From Rhodococcus aetherivorans (GTDB lineage: Bacteria; Actinomycetota; Actinomycetes; Mycobacteriales; Mycobacteriaceae), in NCBI RefSeq assembly GCF_011058165.1, contig NZ_JAALEG010000057.1, positions 1 to 41,755 of the forward strand: a stretch of DNA of 41,755 bases. The letters are read 5' to 3'. The number at the start of each line of letters is the position of its first letter. Position 1 is the stretch's first letter. The position numbers were made by a program, and so were the translations under genes. This document shows positions 17,445-25,653 of the stretch, in pieces. Below the pieces are notes generated by a model. It had not been told where the DNA came from and did no database searches. It was given only the letters and a program-made list of their open reading frames with translations.

Positions 17445-18821
17445 ATGACCACCCGTACTGCCGCGCCGACTCCGGCCCCGGCGCACGCCGATTCCGGAAC
17501 CCCGCTCGCGCTGTCCGCCCTGCTGGCGGGAACCCTGGTCGGCACGATCAGCAACAACGTCGTGAATGTCCCGTTGGCGGAGATCCTGTCGGATTTCGGC
17601 ACCTCGCTCGAGAGCGGGGTGCTCGTCGTCGCCGGTTTCCTGTTGACGTTCGCGGCGTCGATGCCGCTGGCCGGCTGGATCGGTGATCGCTTCGGCCGCC
17701 GGCGCGTGTACTGCGGCGCGCTCCTGGCGACGGCGGTGTGCTCGGCCGGCGCCGCGACGGCCCCCAACCTGGCGGTGCTCGTCGCGTGGCGCTCGCTGGG
17801 CGGTGTCGCCGCCGCCGCGTTCGCGCCCGCCGTGATGGGCCTGATCGCGTGGTTGTTCGGGCCCGAGCGGCGGGCGCGGGCCGTCGGGGCCTGGGCGGCG
17901 GTCAACGGTGCCGGTCAGGCCCTCGGACCGTCGATGGGCGGCCTGATCGCCGACCACTGGGGGTGGCGCTGGGTGTTCGTCCCGCTCGTGCCGGTGGCGC
18001 TGATCGGCTTCGCGGGGACCCTGCGCTGGATTCCCGCGTTCGAGGGCCGGCGCATGCGCCTCGACGGCCCGGGCGCGGCCGCGTTGACGCTCGGCGCGGC
18101 GGTGCTGGTGCTCGGGCTGACGCTGGTCCCGCAGCCCGGCGTGGCGCTGCCCGCCGCCCTCGCGCTGATCGGGGGCGCGGCCGTCGTGCTCGTGTGGTTC
18201 GTGCTGCACTGCCTGCGCACGCAGGTGCCGTTCGTCGACGTCCGCCTCGTGGCCGAACCGCGGTTCGCCCGCAGCGCGATCGCGGCGTTCGGTCAGATGT
18301 TCTGCCTCGGTGCGACCCTGCTCGCGGTGCCGCTGTACCTGACCGGCGCGGGGGTGTCCACAGCCCTGGCGGGGACGATCCTGTTCGCGCTGCCCGCCGT
18401 GATGGTCGCCCTGGCCCCGATCGTGGGCCGCACGACCGACAGGCTGGGCGCCCGGAGGGTGCTGCGGGCGGGGCTGGCGGTGCTGATCGTCGCCCAGTCG
18501 GCCCTGGCCGCCGTCCTGGCGACCGCGGCGACGAACCACTGGGCGGTCGTCGCGGTGCTCGCGGTCACCGGGGTGGGCAGCGCGCTCGTACAGACCCCGG
18601 CCGCGGCCGGGTCGACGCGCTCGCCCGCCGGAGCCCAGGGCACCGGGCTGGGGTTGTTCAACCTGATCCGTTTCGGCGGATCGGCGGTCGGCGCCGCGTG
18701 GGTGGCCATCGCGGTGGACTCGTGGTCGTACCCCGTGCTGTTCGTCGTGTGCGCCGTCGTCGTCGCGGCGGGGCTGGCCGCGTCCTTCCTCGGCCGCGAC
18801 CCCGAACTGGCAGGCGTGTGA
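17445..18821 (+). CDS. MFS transporter (DHA2-like), second copy
   Basis: The 458-residue protein has about 14 hydrophobic segments, with the MFS loop signature GWIGDRFGRRRVYCG near residue 72 and a GRTTDRLGARRV counterpart near residue 325. The segment VNGAGQALGPSMGG is the motif-C region typical of exporters of this group. The ATG start has CAGGAG at good spacing. It is divergent from the ion-type permease and convergent with the PucR gene, whose stop is only 7 bases from its own. It could export an inhibitor, or take up or release an intermediate of the neighbouring catabolic block. It is not closely similar to the MFS protein at the left edge. Confidence 0.87.
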   Translation: MTTRTAAPTPAPAHADSGTPLALSALLAGTLVGTISNNVVNVPLAEILSDFGTSLESGVLVVAGFLLTFAASMPLAGWIGDRFGRRRVYCGALLATAVCSAGAATAPNLAVLVAWRSLGGVAAAAFAPAVMGLIAWLFGPERRARAVGAWAAVNGAGQALGPSMGGLIADHWGWRWVFVPLVPVALIGFAGTLRWIPAFEGRRMRLDGPGAAALTLGAAVLVLGLTLVPQPGVALPAALALIGGAAVVLVWFVLHCLRTQVPFVDVRLVAEPRFARSAIAAFGQMFCLGATLLAVPLYLTGAGVSTALAGTILFALPAVMVALAPIVGRTTDRLGARRVLRAGLAVLIVAQSALAAVLATAATNHWAVVAVLAVTGVGSALVQTPAAAGSTRSPAGAQGTGLGLFNLIRFGGSAVGAAWVAIAVDSWSYPVLFVVCAVVVAAGLAASFLGRDPELAGV

Positions 18822-18828
18822 ACGTTGT

Positions 18829-20502
18829 TCAGCGGTAGTTGATCTCGCGGTCCACGGCGGTGTGGACCTGGTCCAGCAGCTCGAGGCGGATCGCGAGCCA
18901 CGCCGTGAACTGGTTCTCCGGCAGGCGCACGTCCATCGACAGCGCACGGGAGATGCGATCGAGCTTGGACAGCATCGTGTTTCGGTGCACGTTGAGCTCC
19001 CGCGCCGCGGCGTTGACGTTGCCACCCGCGCTCAGGTACGCGACGAGCGTGTCGTGCAGGTCGGTTCCGGCGCGGATCGGGCCGAGCACGTCGCGGACCA
19101 GGCGGCGGCTGCGGTCGGTCTCGGCGACGAGTTCGAGCACGCCGTAGCCGCGCAGGTCGCGGTAGGAGACGGCGCCGGACAAGCCCAGCCGCTGCCCGAT
19201 TCCCAGGGCGACCCGGGCCTGACGGTAGCTCTCCCGGATCTCGTCCGCGCCGACGGCGGGCGCGCCGTGCGCGACCGGCACCGGCCGGCCGCGCCGGTCC
19301 TCCAGGTCCAGGGCCATGGCCTCGGCATACTTCTCGATCTCCGCCTCGACGTCGCGCCGGTCGCGCGACCGGAGCGAACGGACGACGACGAGGACGTCCC
19401 CGATCACGGTGACGTAGGACCGCACCGCCGGGTGCGGCAGCACGCTCGCCGCGTACCGCGCGAGCCGCAGCAGGCTCCCCGAGCCCTCGACGCCCGCACC
19501 CCCGGCGTCCGGGGCGTGCCCGGCCGCGACGAACACCGCGAACGTCGAGGTCAGATCGATGTCGTGATACCCGGCCCGCGCCTGCATGTCGTGCTGGCTG
19601 GTGAAGCTGCCGTGCACGAGCGCCTGCACGAAGTCCCCGCGGGCGCGTTCCTCCGCTTCGTCGACACTGCGCTGCCGCAACATCTCCGAGCCGATGATCG
19701 CCGTCGCCTGTTCGGTGACGACCGCGTGCTGAGCCAGTTCGTGCGGGCCCGGGCCGGGACCGGCGGCAAGCACCGCGACCCAGCCCTCGAACCGCTTGCC
19801 CAGGCGGATGGGGCTGGCGGTGCACGTCCAGCGTCCCGAATCGCCGGACAGCTCCACCACCCGGGTGTCGTGGCCGTGTCCGGATCCACTCGTGGTCTCC
19901 GCGCCCTGCCGTTCGGCCAGCGCCCGCGGAAGCCGGTCGGAGACGAGGTCCGTGGTCGCGGAGTCCAGGCCGTGGACCGCGACGACGTGCCCGCGCGCGT
20001 CGAGCGCGACGGCGGGATGGTGCGCGAGGGCCGAGACCTCGCGGAGGAGCAGGGTCATGCCCGCGCCCCGGTGCAGCAGCCCCGCCAGGGTGGTGTGGAC
20101 GTGCGACGAGTAGCGCATCACGTGCACCTCCTGCGTCAGGGCACGCTCGGCCAGGAGGCGGTTGAGCGCCGCGAAGCCGATCGGGAAGCTCAGCTCGAGG
20201 ACGACGAGTCCCGCAGGCAGCGGCGACTCCGCGGTCGTCGCGGGCAGCGAGCCGTCCACGACGAGGGCGGCGGCGCCGCGCGCGGCCAACGCCGCGACGG
20301 CGTGTACGTTGCCGGCGAGCGCCTCCGGACGGGCGTACACGGCGACGGCATCGAGGTCGTCGAATCGGCCCATGACCTCGCTGAACGGCAGTGCCCAGGT
20401 GAGGGCGCGGTCGAGGGCGGTGTGCCCGGACGCGATCCGCGCCCCGGTCATCAGCGACTCGTCGAGCAGACCCCGGACGGTCAGGCGCGGGCTCGGTTCC
20501 AT
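18829..20502 (-). CDS. PucR family transcriptional regulator (PucR/CdaR type)
   Basis: The 557-residue regulator has an N-terminal PucR-type sensory domain (about 8-130: LTVRGLLDESLMTGARIASG through GFAALNRLLAERALTQ), a central GAF/GGDEF-like region (about 290-420), and a C-terminal helix-turn-helix. The HTH reads LHDTLVAYLSAGGNVNAAAR then ELNVHRNTMLSKLDRI, the hallmark of this family. Such proteins usually activate uptake and catabolism of purines, amino acids, amines or sugar acids when bound to the substrate. The ATG at 20502 has AGCAGG upstream. It is divergent from the GlcG-like gene that opens the eight-gene run. It is the likely controller of that run and, through a shared element, of the permease/MFS pair. 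Confidence 0.9.
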   Translation of the reverse strand: MEPSPRLTVRGLLDESLMTGARIASGHTALDRALTWALPFSEVMGRFDDLDAVAVYARPEALAGNVHAVAALAARGAAALVVDGSLPATTAESPLPAGLVVLELSFPIGFAALNRLLAERALTQEVHVMRYSSHVHTTLAGLLHRGAGMTLLLREVSALAHHPAVALDARGHVVAVHGLDSATTDLVSDRLPRALAERQGAETTSGSGHGHDTRVVELSGDSGRWTCTASPIRLGKRFEGWVAVLAAGPGPGPHELAQHAVVTEQATAIIGSEMLRQRSVDEAEERARGDFVQALVHGSFTSQHDMQARAGYHDIDLTSTFAVFVAAGHAPDAGGAGVEGSGSLLRLARYAASVLPHPAVRSYVTVIGDVLVVVRSLRSRDRRDVEAEIEKYAEAMALDLEDRRGRPVPVAHGAPAVGADEIRESYRQARVALGIGQRLGLSGAVSYRDLRGYGVLELVAETDRSRRLVRDVLGPIRAGTDLHDTLVAYLSAGGNVNAAARELNVHRNTMLSKLDRISRALSMDVRLPENQFTAWLAIRLELLDQVHTAVDREINYR

Positions 20503-20592
20503 GTCGACCTGCTTTCTGCGAGCGGGGCGCCGGCGCGAGGGACGACGTGCACCTTTTTCATCAAGTACCAGAGTCGAAGGTCCGCAGGCGAT

Positions 20593-20615
20593 GTGCAACT
20601 TGTACACGAATTGTG
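20593..20615. promoter_or_regulatory. Candidate PucR-protein binding element
   Basis: This 23-base element of form GTG-CAACTTG-TACACGAATTGTG lies midway in the 254-base region between the divergent pucR-type and glcG-like genes. It aligns, with short gaps, to 17253-17276 in the permease/MFS promoter region: both begin GTG, contain CAA(T/C)TTG, and end CGAA(C)TTGTG. Function is inferred from recurrence and position. Confidence 0.4.
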
Positions 20616-20756
20616 TCGGGTACGGGTGATTCTGACCGTCCCTCCGTGGCCGCATCCCTGTTAGAAATAGCCCACTGGCGAAAACGCATCCACCGGCCGG
20701 ACCCTCGCTTCCCGCTCCGCCAGGCCGGTACTCCCGCAGACCGAAAGTGGAGACCC

Positions 20757-21206
20757 ATGCATCGAATTCATCGCATCACCCTCGACGACGCGCTCCCCCT
20801 CCTCGCTGCCGGCCGCGCGAAGGCGGAGGAGATCGGCGTCAAGCAGACCCTGTGCGTCTGCGACGAGAGCGCCAACGTCATCGCCCTGCACCGCCTCCCC
20901 GGTGCACGGCTGACGGGTGTCGAGATCGCGATGGCCAAGGCGTTCACCGCGGCGGGCCACGAACGCGCCACGCACCTGTTCAACGAACCGCCCAACGGGC
21001 CGGCCCTGCCCGGCAACGAGGCCTTCGGCATCAGCCACATGCTGCCGGGCAAGTTCGCGATCTTCGTCGGCGGCTTCCCGCTGGTGTTCGACGGCCAGAT
21101 CGTCGGCGCCGTCGGCATCAGCGGCGGAAACGGCGAGCAGGACAAGGCCGTCGGCGCGGCGATGCTCGCGGAGTTCGAGGCGATCACCGCGTCGGTGGCG
21201 CACTGA
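20757..21206 (+). CDS. GlcG/HbpS-like (DUF336) protein
   Basis: This 149-residue single-domain protein belongs to the GlcG/HbpS/PduO C-terminal family. Members include heme-binding HbpS and poorly understood proteins of glycolate and diol catabolism. The sequence shows AGRAKAEEIGVKQTLCVCDE, the core MAKAFTAAGHERATHLF, and the C-terminal GGFPLVFDGQIVGAVGISGG followed by EQDKAVGAAMLAEFE, all typical. The ATG at 20757 has GGAG closely upstream. It is the first gene of the rightward run and divergent from the PucR regulator. A gap of 185 bases separates it from the next gene. It could bind heme or a small ligand; its role is not established. Confidence 0.85.
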   Translation: MHRIHRITLDDALPLLAAGRAKAEEIGVKQTLCVCDESANVIALHRLPGARLTGVEIAMAKAFTAAGHERATHLFNEPPNGPALPGNEAFGISHMLPGKFAIFVGGFPLVFDGQIVGAVGISGGNGEQDKAVGAAMLAEFEAITASVAH

Positions 21207-21391
21207 CTGTGCACTTCGACCCCCGCCGGCGCCGCATTCCGGTCAGTGTGGCCGTGGCCGCACCCCGACGCCGGCACTAGTTTCGAAACCGACCGGAACA
21301 GGCTTTCACTCAGCCGATTTCGATCGTTCTCCGCAACGTCGCGGATCAACCCCAGCCCGACCGCACGACACAGCGTGAAAGGGAAACCACC

Positions 21392-22111
21392 ATGACCGAA
21401 CTGCTCGGACGCGACGAGTTCCGCGCCGCACTCGAGAACGCGATCAAGGGCCGCGAGGCCAAGGACGCCTCGTTCAGCAAGGCCTGGGCCGAGGGCAAGC
21501 TCGAGAAGCACCACTTCGCCCGGTGGGCCGAGAACCACTACCACTACGTGGGCCCGTTCGCGGACTACCTCGCGAACATCTACTCCAACACGCCCGACAC
21601 GTTCACCGACGCCAAGGACTTCACCCTGCAGAACATGTACGAGGAGGAGCTGGCCGACATCCGGCACACCGACCTGCTCATCAAGTTCGCCGAGGCGTGC
21701 GGCACCACCCGCGAGCGCGTCGAGGATCCGAACAACATGAACGCCGTCACCCGCGGCCTGCAGGCGTGGTGCTACGCGGTCTCGCAGCGCGAGCACTTCG
21801 TGGTCGCCACCGCGGCCCTGGTCGTCGGTCTCGAGTCGCAGGTGCCGAGCATCTACAAGAAGCAGATCGTGCCGCTGCGCGAGGTGTACGGGTTCACCGA
21901 GGACGAGATCGAGTTCTTCGACCTGCACATCACCTCGGATGTCGTCCACGGCGAACGCGGGTACCAGATCGTGCTGGACTGCGCCGACACCCCGCAGTTG
22001 CAGCAGCGCTGCCTGCAGCTCGTGCGCTGGGGCGCGGAGATGCGTTTCTCGTACACCAAGGGCCTGTACGACACGTACGTCGCTCCCGACCTCGAGCTGG
22101 CTCCGGCCTGA
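21392..22111 (+). CDS. Heme-oxygenase-like diiron oxidase (TenA/PqqC/CADD superfamily)
   Basis: The 239-residue all-helical protein belongs to the TenA/PqqC superfamily. The residues present fit the metal-binding branch (heme-oxygenase-like diiron oxidases) better than TenA or cofactor-less PqqC. They are E85-x6-H92 in NMYEEELADIRHTDLL, E148 in VVGLESQVPSIY, and H179-x3-D183-x2-H186 in DLHITSDVVHGERG. Both spacing patterns match the ligand set described for Chlamydia CADD. The N-terminal region has WAENHYHYVGPFADY. Such enzymes activate O2 for N-oxygenation, desaturation or C-C cleavage. The gene heads a tight cluster with a Rieske ferredoxin and its reductase, a plausible electron supply. 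The substrate and exact reaction are unknown. The 185-base upstream gap may hold a second promoter. Confidence 0.82.
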   Translation: MTELLGRDEFRAALENAIKGREAKDASFSKAWAEGKLEKHHFARWAENHYHYVGPFADYLANIYSNTPDTFTDAKDFTLQNMYEEELADIRHTDLLIKFAEACGTTRERVEDPNNMNAVTRGLQAWCYAVSQREHFVVATAALVVGLESQVPSIYKKQIVPLREVYGFTEDEIEFFDLHITSDVVHGERGYQIVLDCADTPQLQQRCLQLVRWGAEMRFSYTKGLYDTYVAPDLELAPA

Positions 22112-22194
22112 CCGACGTGACCGGACCGCGGGAGGGTCCACCGCTCGGCCCTCCCGCGCCGGTCCCGGCGGCCATCCCCGATCGAAGGAGAATC

Positions 22195-22578
22195 ATGTCC
22201 ACCGACGCCGCCTCGGCCCCGCCCGGGTCGACCCGCGACAGGGTCGCCGTCGCCACCGTCAAGGAGCTGACCCGCCGGCGCAAGCTGCGCGTCGAGGTCG
22301 ACGGCGTCGGCATCGCGTTGTTCCACGCGAACGACCGGGTGTACGCGTTCGCCGACCTGTGCATCCACCAGGACCGCTCGCTCGCCAAGGGCACCCTGTT
22401 GCACGGGCGGGTCATCTGCCCCGGCCACCAGTGGCGGTTCGACCTCGAAACCGGCTACGAGGAGGACCAGGATCTCTGCCAGCCGACCTATCCCGTGACC
22501 GTCGAGGGCGACACCGTCTATCTCGATCCGGCCCCGCGCCGAGTCGTTCCCGGCTCGCAAGAGGAGAGTTCGTCATGA
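22195..22578 (+). CDS. Rieske-type [2Fe-2S] ferredoxin, low-potential (oxygenase) type
   Basis: The 127-residue soluble protein carries one Rieske domain with C56-x-H58 (CIHQDRSLAKG) and C75-x2-H78 (VICPGHQWRFDLETG). It lacks the two extra cysteines that form a disulfide in bc1-type proteins, so it resembles the electron-donor ferredoxins of aromatic-ring dioxygenases. The N-terminal 15 residues are a short disordered-looking extension. The ATG at 22195 has AAGGAGAAT upstream. Its stop overlaps the start of the ferredoxin reductase gene (ATGA). With no ring-hydroxylating oxygenase in the block, the natural electron acceptor is the diiron oxidase encoded immediately upstream. Confidence 0.9.
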   Translation: MSTDAASAPPGSTRDRVAVATVKELTRRRKLRVEVDGVGIALFHANDRVYAFADLCIHQDRSLAKGTLLHGRVICPGHQWRFDLETGYEEDQDLCQPTYPVTVEGDTVYLDPAPRRVVPGSQEESSS

Positions 22579-23798
22579 CCGTACGCACCGTTGTCACCGT
22601 CGGCGCCGGCCAGGTCGCCGCGGTCGCCGCACGCACGTTGCGCCGCCGCGGATTCGACGGCCGCATCGTCCTGCTCGGCGACGAACCGCACGCGCCCTAC
22701 CAGCGGCCGCCACTGTCGAAGGAGTTCCTCGCCGGCCGGGAACCCGTCGCCTCCCTTTCCCTGCTCACACCGAAGTGGCTGGCCGACAACGATATCGACA
22801 TCCGGACCGGTGTCACGGTACGGCGCGTCGACACCGCTTCGCGCAGCCTGGAATTCGACGGTGGGTCCGTCGCCGCCGACGCGGTGATCCTCGCGACCGG
22901 GGGACGCCCGCGCACGATCCCCACCTCCGGGACGCGCCCCGATCTCGTGCACTACCTGCGGACGCTCGACGACGCCGTCGCCCTCGCCCCGCGGCTGACC
23001 CCCGGTGCGCGCCTGGTCGTCGTCGGCGGCGGATTCGTCGGCCTCGAGATCGCCGCAACGGCACGCGGTCTCGGTGTCGACGTGGTCGTCCTCGAATACG
23101 CCGACGCCCTGCTGGGTTCCGTCCTGGGCGCCACGGTCGGCGGGTTCTGCGCCGACCTGCACCGCCGCAACGGCGTCGATCTGCGCACCGGCGTCGGCGT
23201 GGACTCCGTCGCGACCTCCGAGGCCGGGGTGCGGGTCCGCACCACGACCGGCGACACGATCGAGGCCGACGTGGTCGTGGTCGGCATCGGCATCACGCCG
23301 AACGTCGACGTGGCCGCCGCGAGCGGACTCCACACCGACAACGGCATCGTCGTCGACGCCGTGGGCCGCACCGCCGTACCGGGAATCCACGCCGCCGGCG
23401 ACGTCGCGAACCGCTTCTCCGACCGCGCCGGCCGCCGAGTCCGGGTGGAGCACTTCGACAATGCCAACCGGCAGGCCGCGGTCGTCGCGGACACGATCGT
23501 CGGTCGCACCTCGCTCGCCGACGACGCCCACTGGTTCTGGTCGGACCAGTACGACACGAACATCCAGTTCACCGGAACATCCTCCGGGACGACGGAACTC
23601 GTCGTGCGCGGCGACGCCCGCTCGGGGGAGTTCACCGTCTTCTATCTCGCCGGCGACGTGCTCACCGCGGCGTTCGCCATGGACCGCGGCGAGGACATCA
23701 TGGCCGCCCGCGAACTCGTCGGCCGGACGGTCGGCGCGCACCAGCTCGCCGACGCGGACGTGGACCTGTGGGAACTGGGCGAACAGGTGGTGAGCTGA
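22575..23798 (+). CDS. FAD-dependent ferredoxin reductase (oxygenase-coupled)
   Basis: This 407-residue pyridine nucleotide-disulfide-type flavoprotein transfers electrons from NAD(P)H to a ferredoxin. The N-terminal FAD motif reads TVGAGQVAAVAARTLRRRG (8-26), followed by APYQRPPLSKEFL. The NAD(P)H motif VVVGGGFVGLEIAA is near 154, and the second FAD motif GIHAAGDVANRF near 274. A C-terminal reductase domain follows, with HFDNANRQAA. It is start/stop coupled to the Rieske ferredoxin gene, making a two-component electron chain. It ends one base before the aldehyde dehydrogenase start. Confidence 0.93.
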   Translation: MTVRTVVTVGAGQVAAVAARTLRRRGFDGRIVLLGDEPHAPYQRPPLSKEFLAGREPVASLSLLTPKWLADNDIDIRTGVTVRRVDTASRSLEFDGGSVAADAVILATGGRPRTIPTSGTRPDLVHYLRTLDDAVALAPRLTPGARLVVVGGGFVGLEIAATARGLGVDVVVLEYADALLGSVLGATVGGFCADLHRRNGVDLRTGVGVDSVATSEAGVRVRTTTGDTIEADVVVVGIGITPNVDVAAASGLHTDNGIVVDAVGRTAVPGIHAAGDVANRFSDRAGRRVRVEHFDNANRQAAVVADTIVGRTSLADDAHWFWSDQYDTNIQFTGTSSGTTELVVRGDARSGEFTVFYLAGDVLTAAFAMDRGEDIMAARELVGRTVGAHQLADADVDLWELGEQVVS

Positions 23799-23799
23799 G

Positions 23800-25254
23800 G
23801 TGGCCGTGACAGGACTGAACTTCATCGACGGTGCGTGGGTGCCGGCCGTCTCCGGCGCCACCTTCGAACGACGCAACCCCGCCGATTCCACCGACCTGAT
23901 CGGAACGTTCCCCGATTCCGACGCCACCGACGTGCGCATCGCCGTCGACGCACTCGACAAGGCGGCCCCCGAATGGGCCGCCACCCCACCGGAGCGCCGG
24001 GCCGCCGTCCTGGAGGCCGCCGCCCGGCACCTCGAGGAGCGACGGGAATCGCTCGTCGGGGAACTGGTCCGCGAGGAGGGCAAGACGCGCGCCGAGGCCA
24101 CCGTCGAGGTGAGCCGCACCCCCATGAACCTGCGCTTCTACGCGGGCGAGGCGCTGCGCGCGACCGGCGCGACGTACCCGGCCGCCGGCCGCACCATGAT
24201 CTACACCGTCCGCGAACCCATCGGCATCGTCGGGGCCATCACCCCCTGGAACTTTCCGCTGAACATCCCGTCCCGCAAGCTCGGGCCGGCGCTCGCCGCG
24301 GGAGATCCGGTGCTGTTCAAGCCGTCCGAGATCACCCCGCTCATGGGGCAGCGGCTGGTCGAGGCGCTGCTCGCCGGCGGACTGCCCCCGGCGGCGATCG
24401 CGCTGGTGCAGGGCGGCGGGCGGGCCGGGGCCGCGGTGGTCGCCGACGAACGCGTCGCGGCCGTCACCTTCACCGGATCGACGGAGGTGGGCCGGGCCAT
24501 CCATCGTGGCGTCGGCCCGGACCGGCGGGTACAGCTCGAGATGGGCGGCAAGAACCCCGTCGTCGTCCTCGCCGACGCCGACCTCGACGCCGCGGCCGCG
24601 TTGATCGTCAAGGGCGCTTTCGGGCTCTCCGGACAGGCCTGCACCGGCACCAGCCGGGTCGTCGCGATCGACGACATCCACGACGCCCTGCTCGAGCGGG
24701 TCGTCGCCCGCGCCGAGGCCCTCACCGTCGGACCGGGCCTGCGGGCGGGGGCGTCGATGGGTCCGCTCGCCAGCCGCGGCCAGCTGGACAAGTTCCTCGA
24801 GTACGTCGCCGTCGGGCAGGACGAAGGGGCCCGTCTGGTGTGCGGCGGAACCCGCTGCGACGACAACGGTTTCGGAGACGGGTTCTTCGTGCGCCCGACG
24901 GTGTTCGCCGACACCGCGCCGGGCATGCGCATCCTGACCGAGGAGATCTTCGGTCCGGTGCTGGCGTTCCAGCGGGCGTCGTCGTTCGACGAGGCCGTCA
25001 CGCTGGCCAACGACACGGCGTTCGGCCTGAGCGCGGCGATCGTCACGCGCGATCTCGACCGGGCCGGGCAGTTCGTCGCCCGTTCCCGCACCGGCCTGGT
25101 CAAGGTGAACCAGCCGACGAACGGCATGGCGATGAACGCTCCGTTCGGTGGGTACAAGGCGTCGAGCACCCAGACGTTCAAGGAACAGGCCGGGCCGACG
25201 CTGATGCAGTTCTACCAATCCGAGAAGACCGTCTACATCGACCCCGTCGCCTGA
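23800..25254 (+). CDS. NAD(P)-dependent aldehyde dehydrogenase
   Basis: The 484-residue aldehyde dehydrogenase oxidises an aldehyde to the acid. N151 lies in ITPWNFPLN, the general base E247 in QLEMGGKNPVVV, and the nucleophile C281 in GQACTGTSR. The active-site Cys context and overall form resemble the branch containing 2-oxoglutarate semialdehyde and succinate semialdehyde dehydrogenases, but the substrate is not fixed by this. The GTG at 23800 follows the reductase stop by one base. A GTG at 23806 is an equally possible start. It sits within the diiron oxidase run and is a natural next step after an oxidative cleavage that releases an aldehyde. It is distinct from the second aldehyde dehydrogenase in the amine block. 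Confidence 0.92.
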   Translation: MAVTGLNFIDGAWVPAVSGATFERRNPADSTDLIGTFPDSDATDVRIAVDALDKAAPEWAATPPERRAAVLEAAARHLEERRESLVGELVREEGKTRAEATVEVSRTPMNLRFYAGEALRATGATYPAAGRTMIYTVREPIGIVGAITPWNFPLNIPSRKLGPALAAGDPVLFKPSEITPLMGQRLVEALLAGGLPPAAIALVQGGGRAGAAVVADERVAAVTFTGSTEVGRAIHRGVGPDRRVQLEMGGKNPVVVLADADLDAAAALIVKGAFGLSGQACTGTSRVVAIDDIHDALLERVVARAEALTVGPGLRAGASMGPLASRGQLDKFLEYVAVGQDEGARLVCGGTRCDDNGFGDGFFVRPTVFADTAPGMRILTEEIFGPVLAFQRASSFDEAVTLANDTAFGLSAAIVTRDLDRAGQFVARSRTGLVKVNQPTNGMAMNAPFGGYKASSTQTFKEQAGPTLMQFYQSEKTVYIDPVA

Positions 25255-25296
25255 CCGCCCGCGGTCGGAGCAGATCCCAATGCCTGGAGGATGACC

Positions 25297-25653
25297 ATGG
25301 AGTTCAAGAGAGTGGCCCGTTCCGGGCAGGTGCCGGAGGGCATCGTCCGCCGCTTCTACGCCGGCGACTACGAGTTCGCGATCTCGCGGCTGGACGGGAA
25401 GGCCTACGCGACATCCAACTACTGCTCACACCTGGACTGCCTGCTCTCGTCCGGCAAGCTCGTGCAGGATGGAATCGGATGCTCTTGCCACGGAAGCGCT
25501 TTCGATCTCGCAACCGGTGAACCCATCTGCCCTCCCGCCACGGAGCCGATCAGGACCTATCCCGTCGAGGAGCGCGGCGGCGAGATCTTCGTCGGCATCG
25601 ATCCCGCCGAGCCGCCGGAGGGCCCGCGCCGGCGCCGGCTCCGGCAGGCATGA
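25297..25653 (+). CDS. Second Rieske [2Fe-2S] protein, high-potential-like with disulfide cysteines
   Basis: The 118-residue protein has one Rieske domain with ligands C43-x-H45 and C62-x2-H65. It also has C48 and C64, in the pattern CSHLDC...CSCHGSAF. That six-residue set matches the disulfide-stabilised cluster of bc1-type and other high-potential Rieske proteins, unlike the first Rieske protein of this run. There is no signal peptide or membrane anchor, so it should be cytoplasmic. The ATG at 25297 is preferred to the in-frame ATG at 25291 because TGGAGG directly precedes the latter and is correctly spaced only for the former. Its stop overlaps the next start (ATGA). Its partner is unknown. 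Confidence 0.88.
   Translation: MEFKRVARSGQVPEGIVRRFYAGDYEFAISRLDGKAYATSNYCSHLDCLLSSGKLVQDGIGCSCHGSAFDLATGEPICPPATEPIRTYPVEERGGEIFVGIDPAEPPEGPRRRRLRQA

Noticed and set aside
21392-22111. TenA thiaminase or PqqC
   Set aside because: No thiamine or PQQ genes are nearby, and the retained E/H/E/H/D/H set at diiron spacing fits the metal-dependent oxidase branch better.
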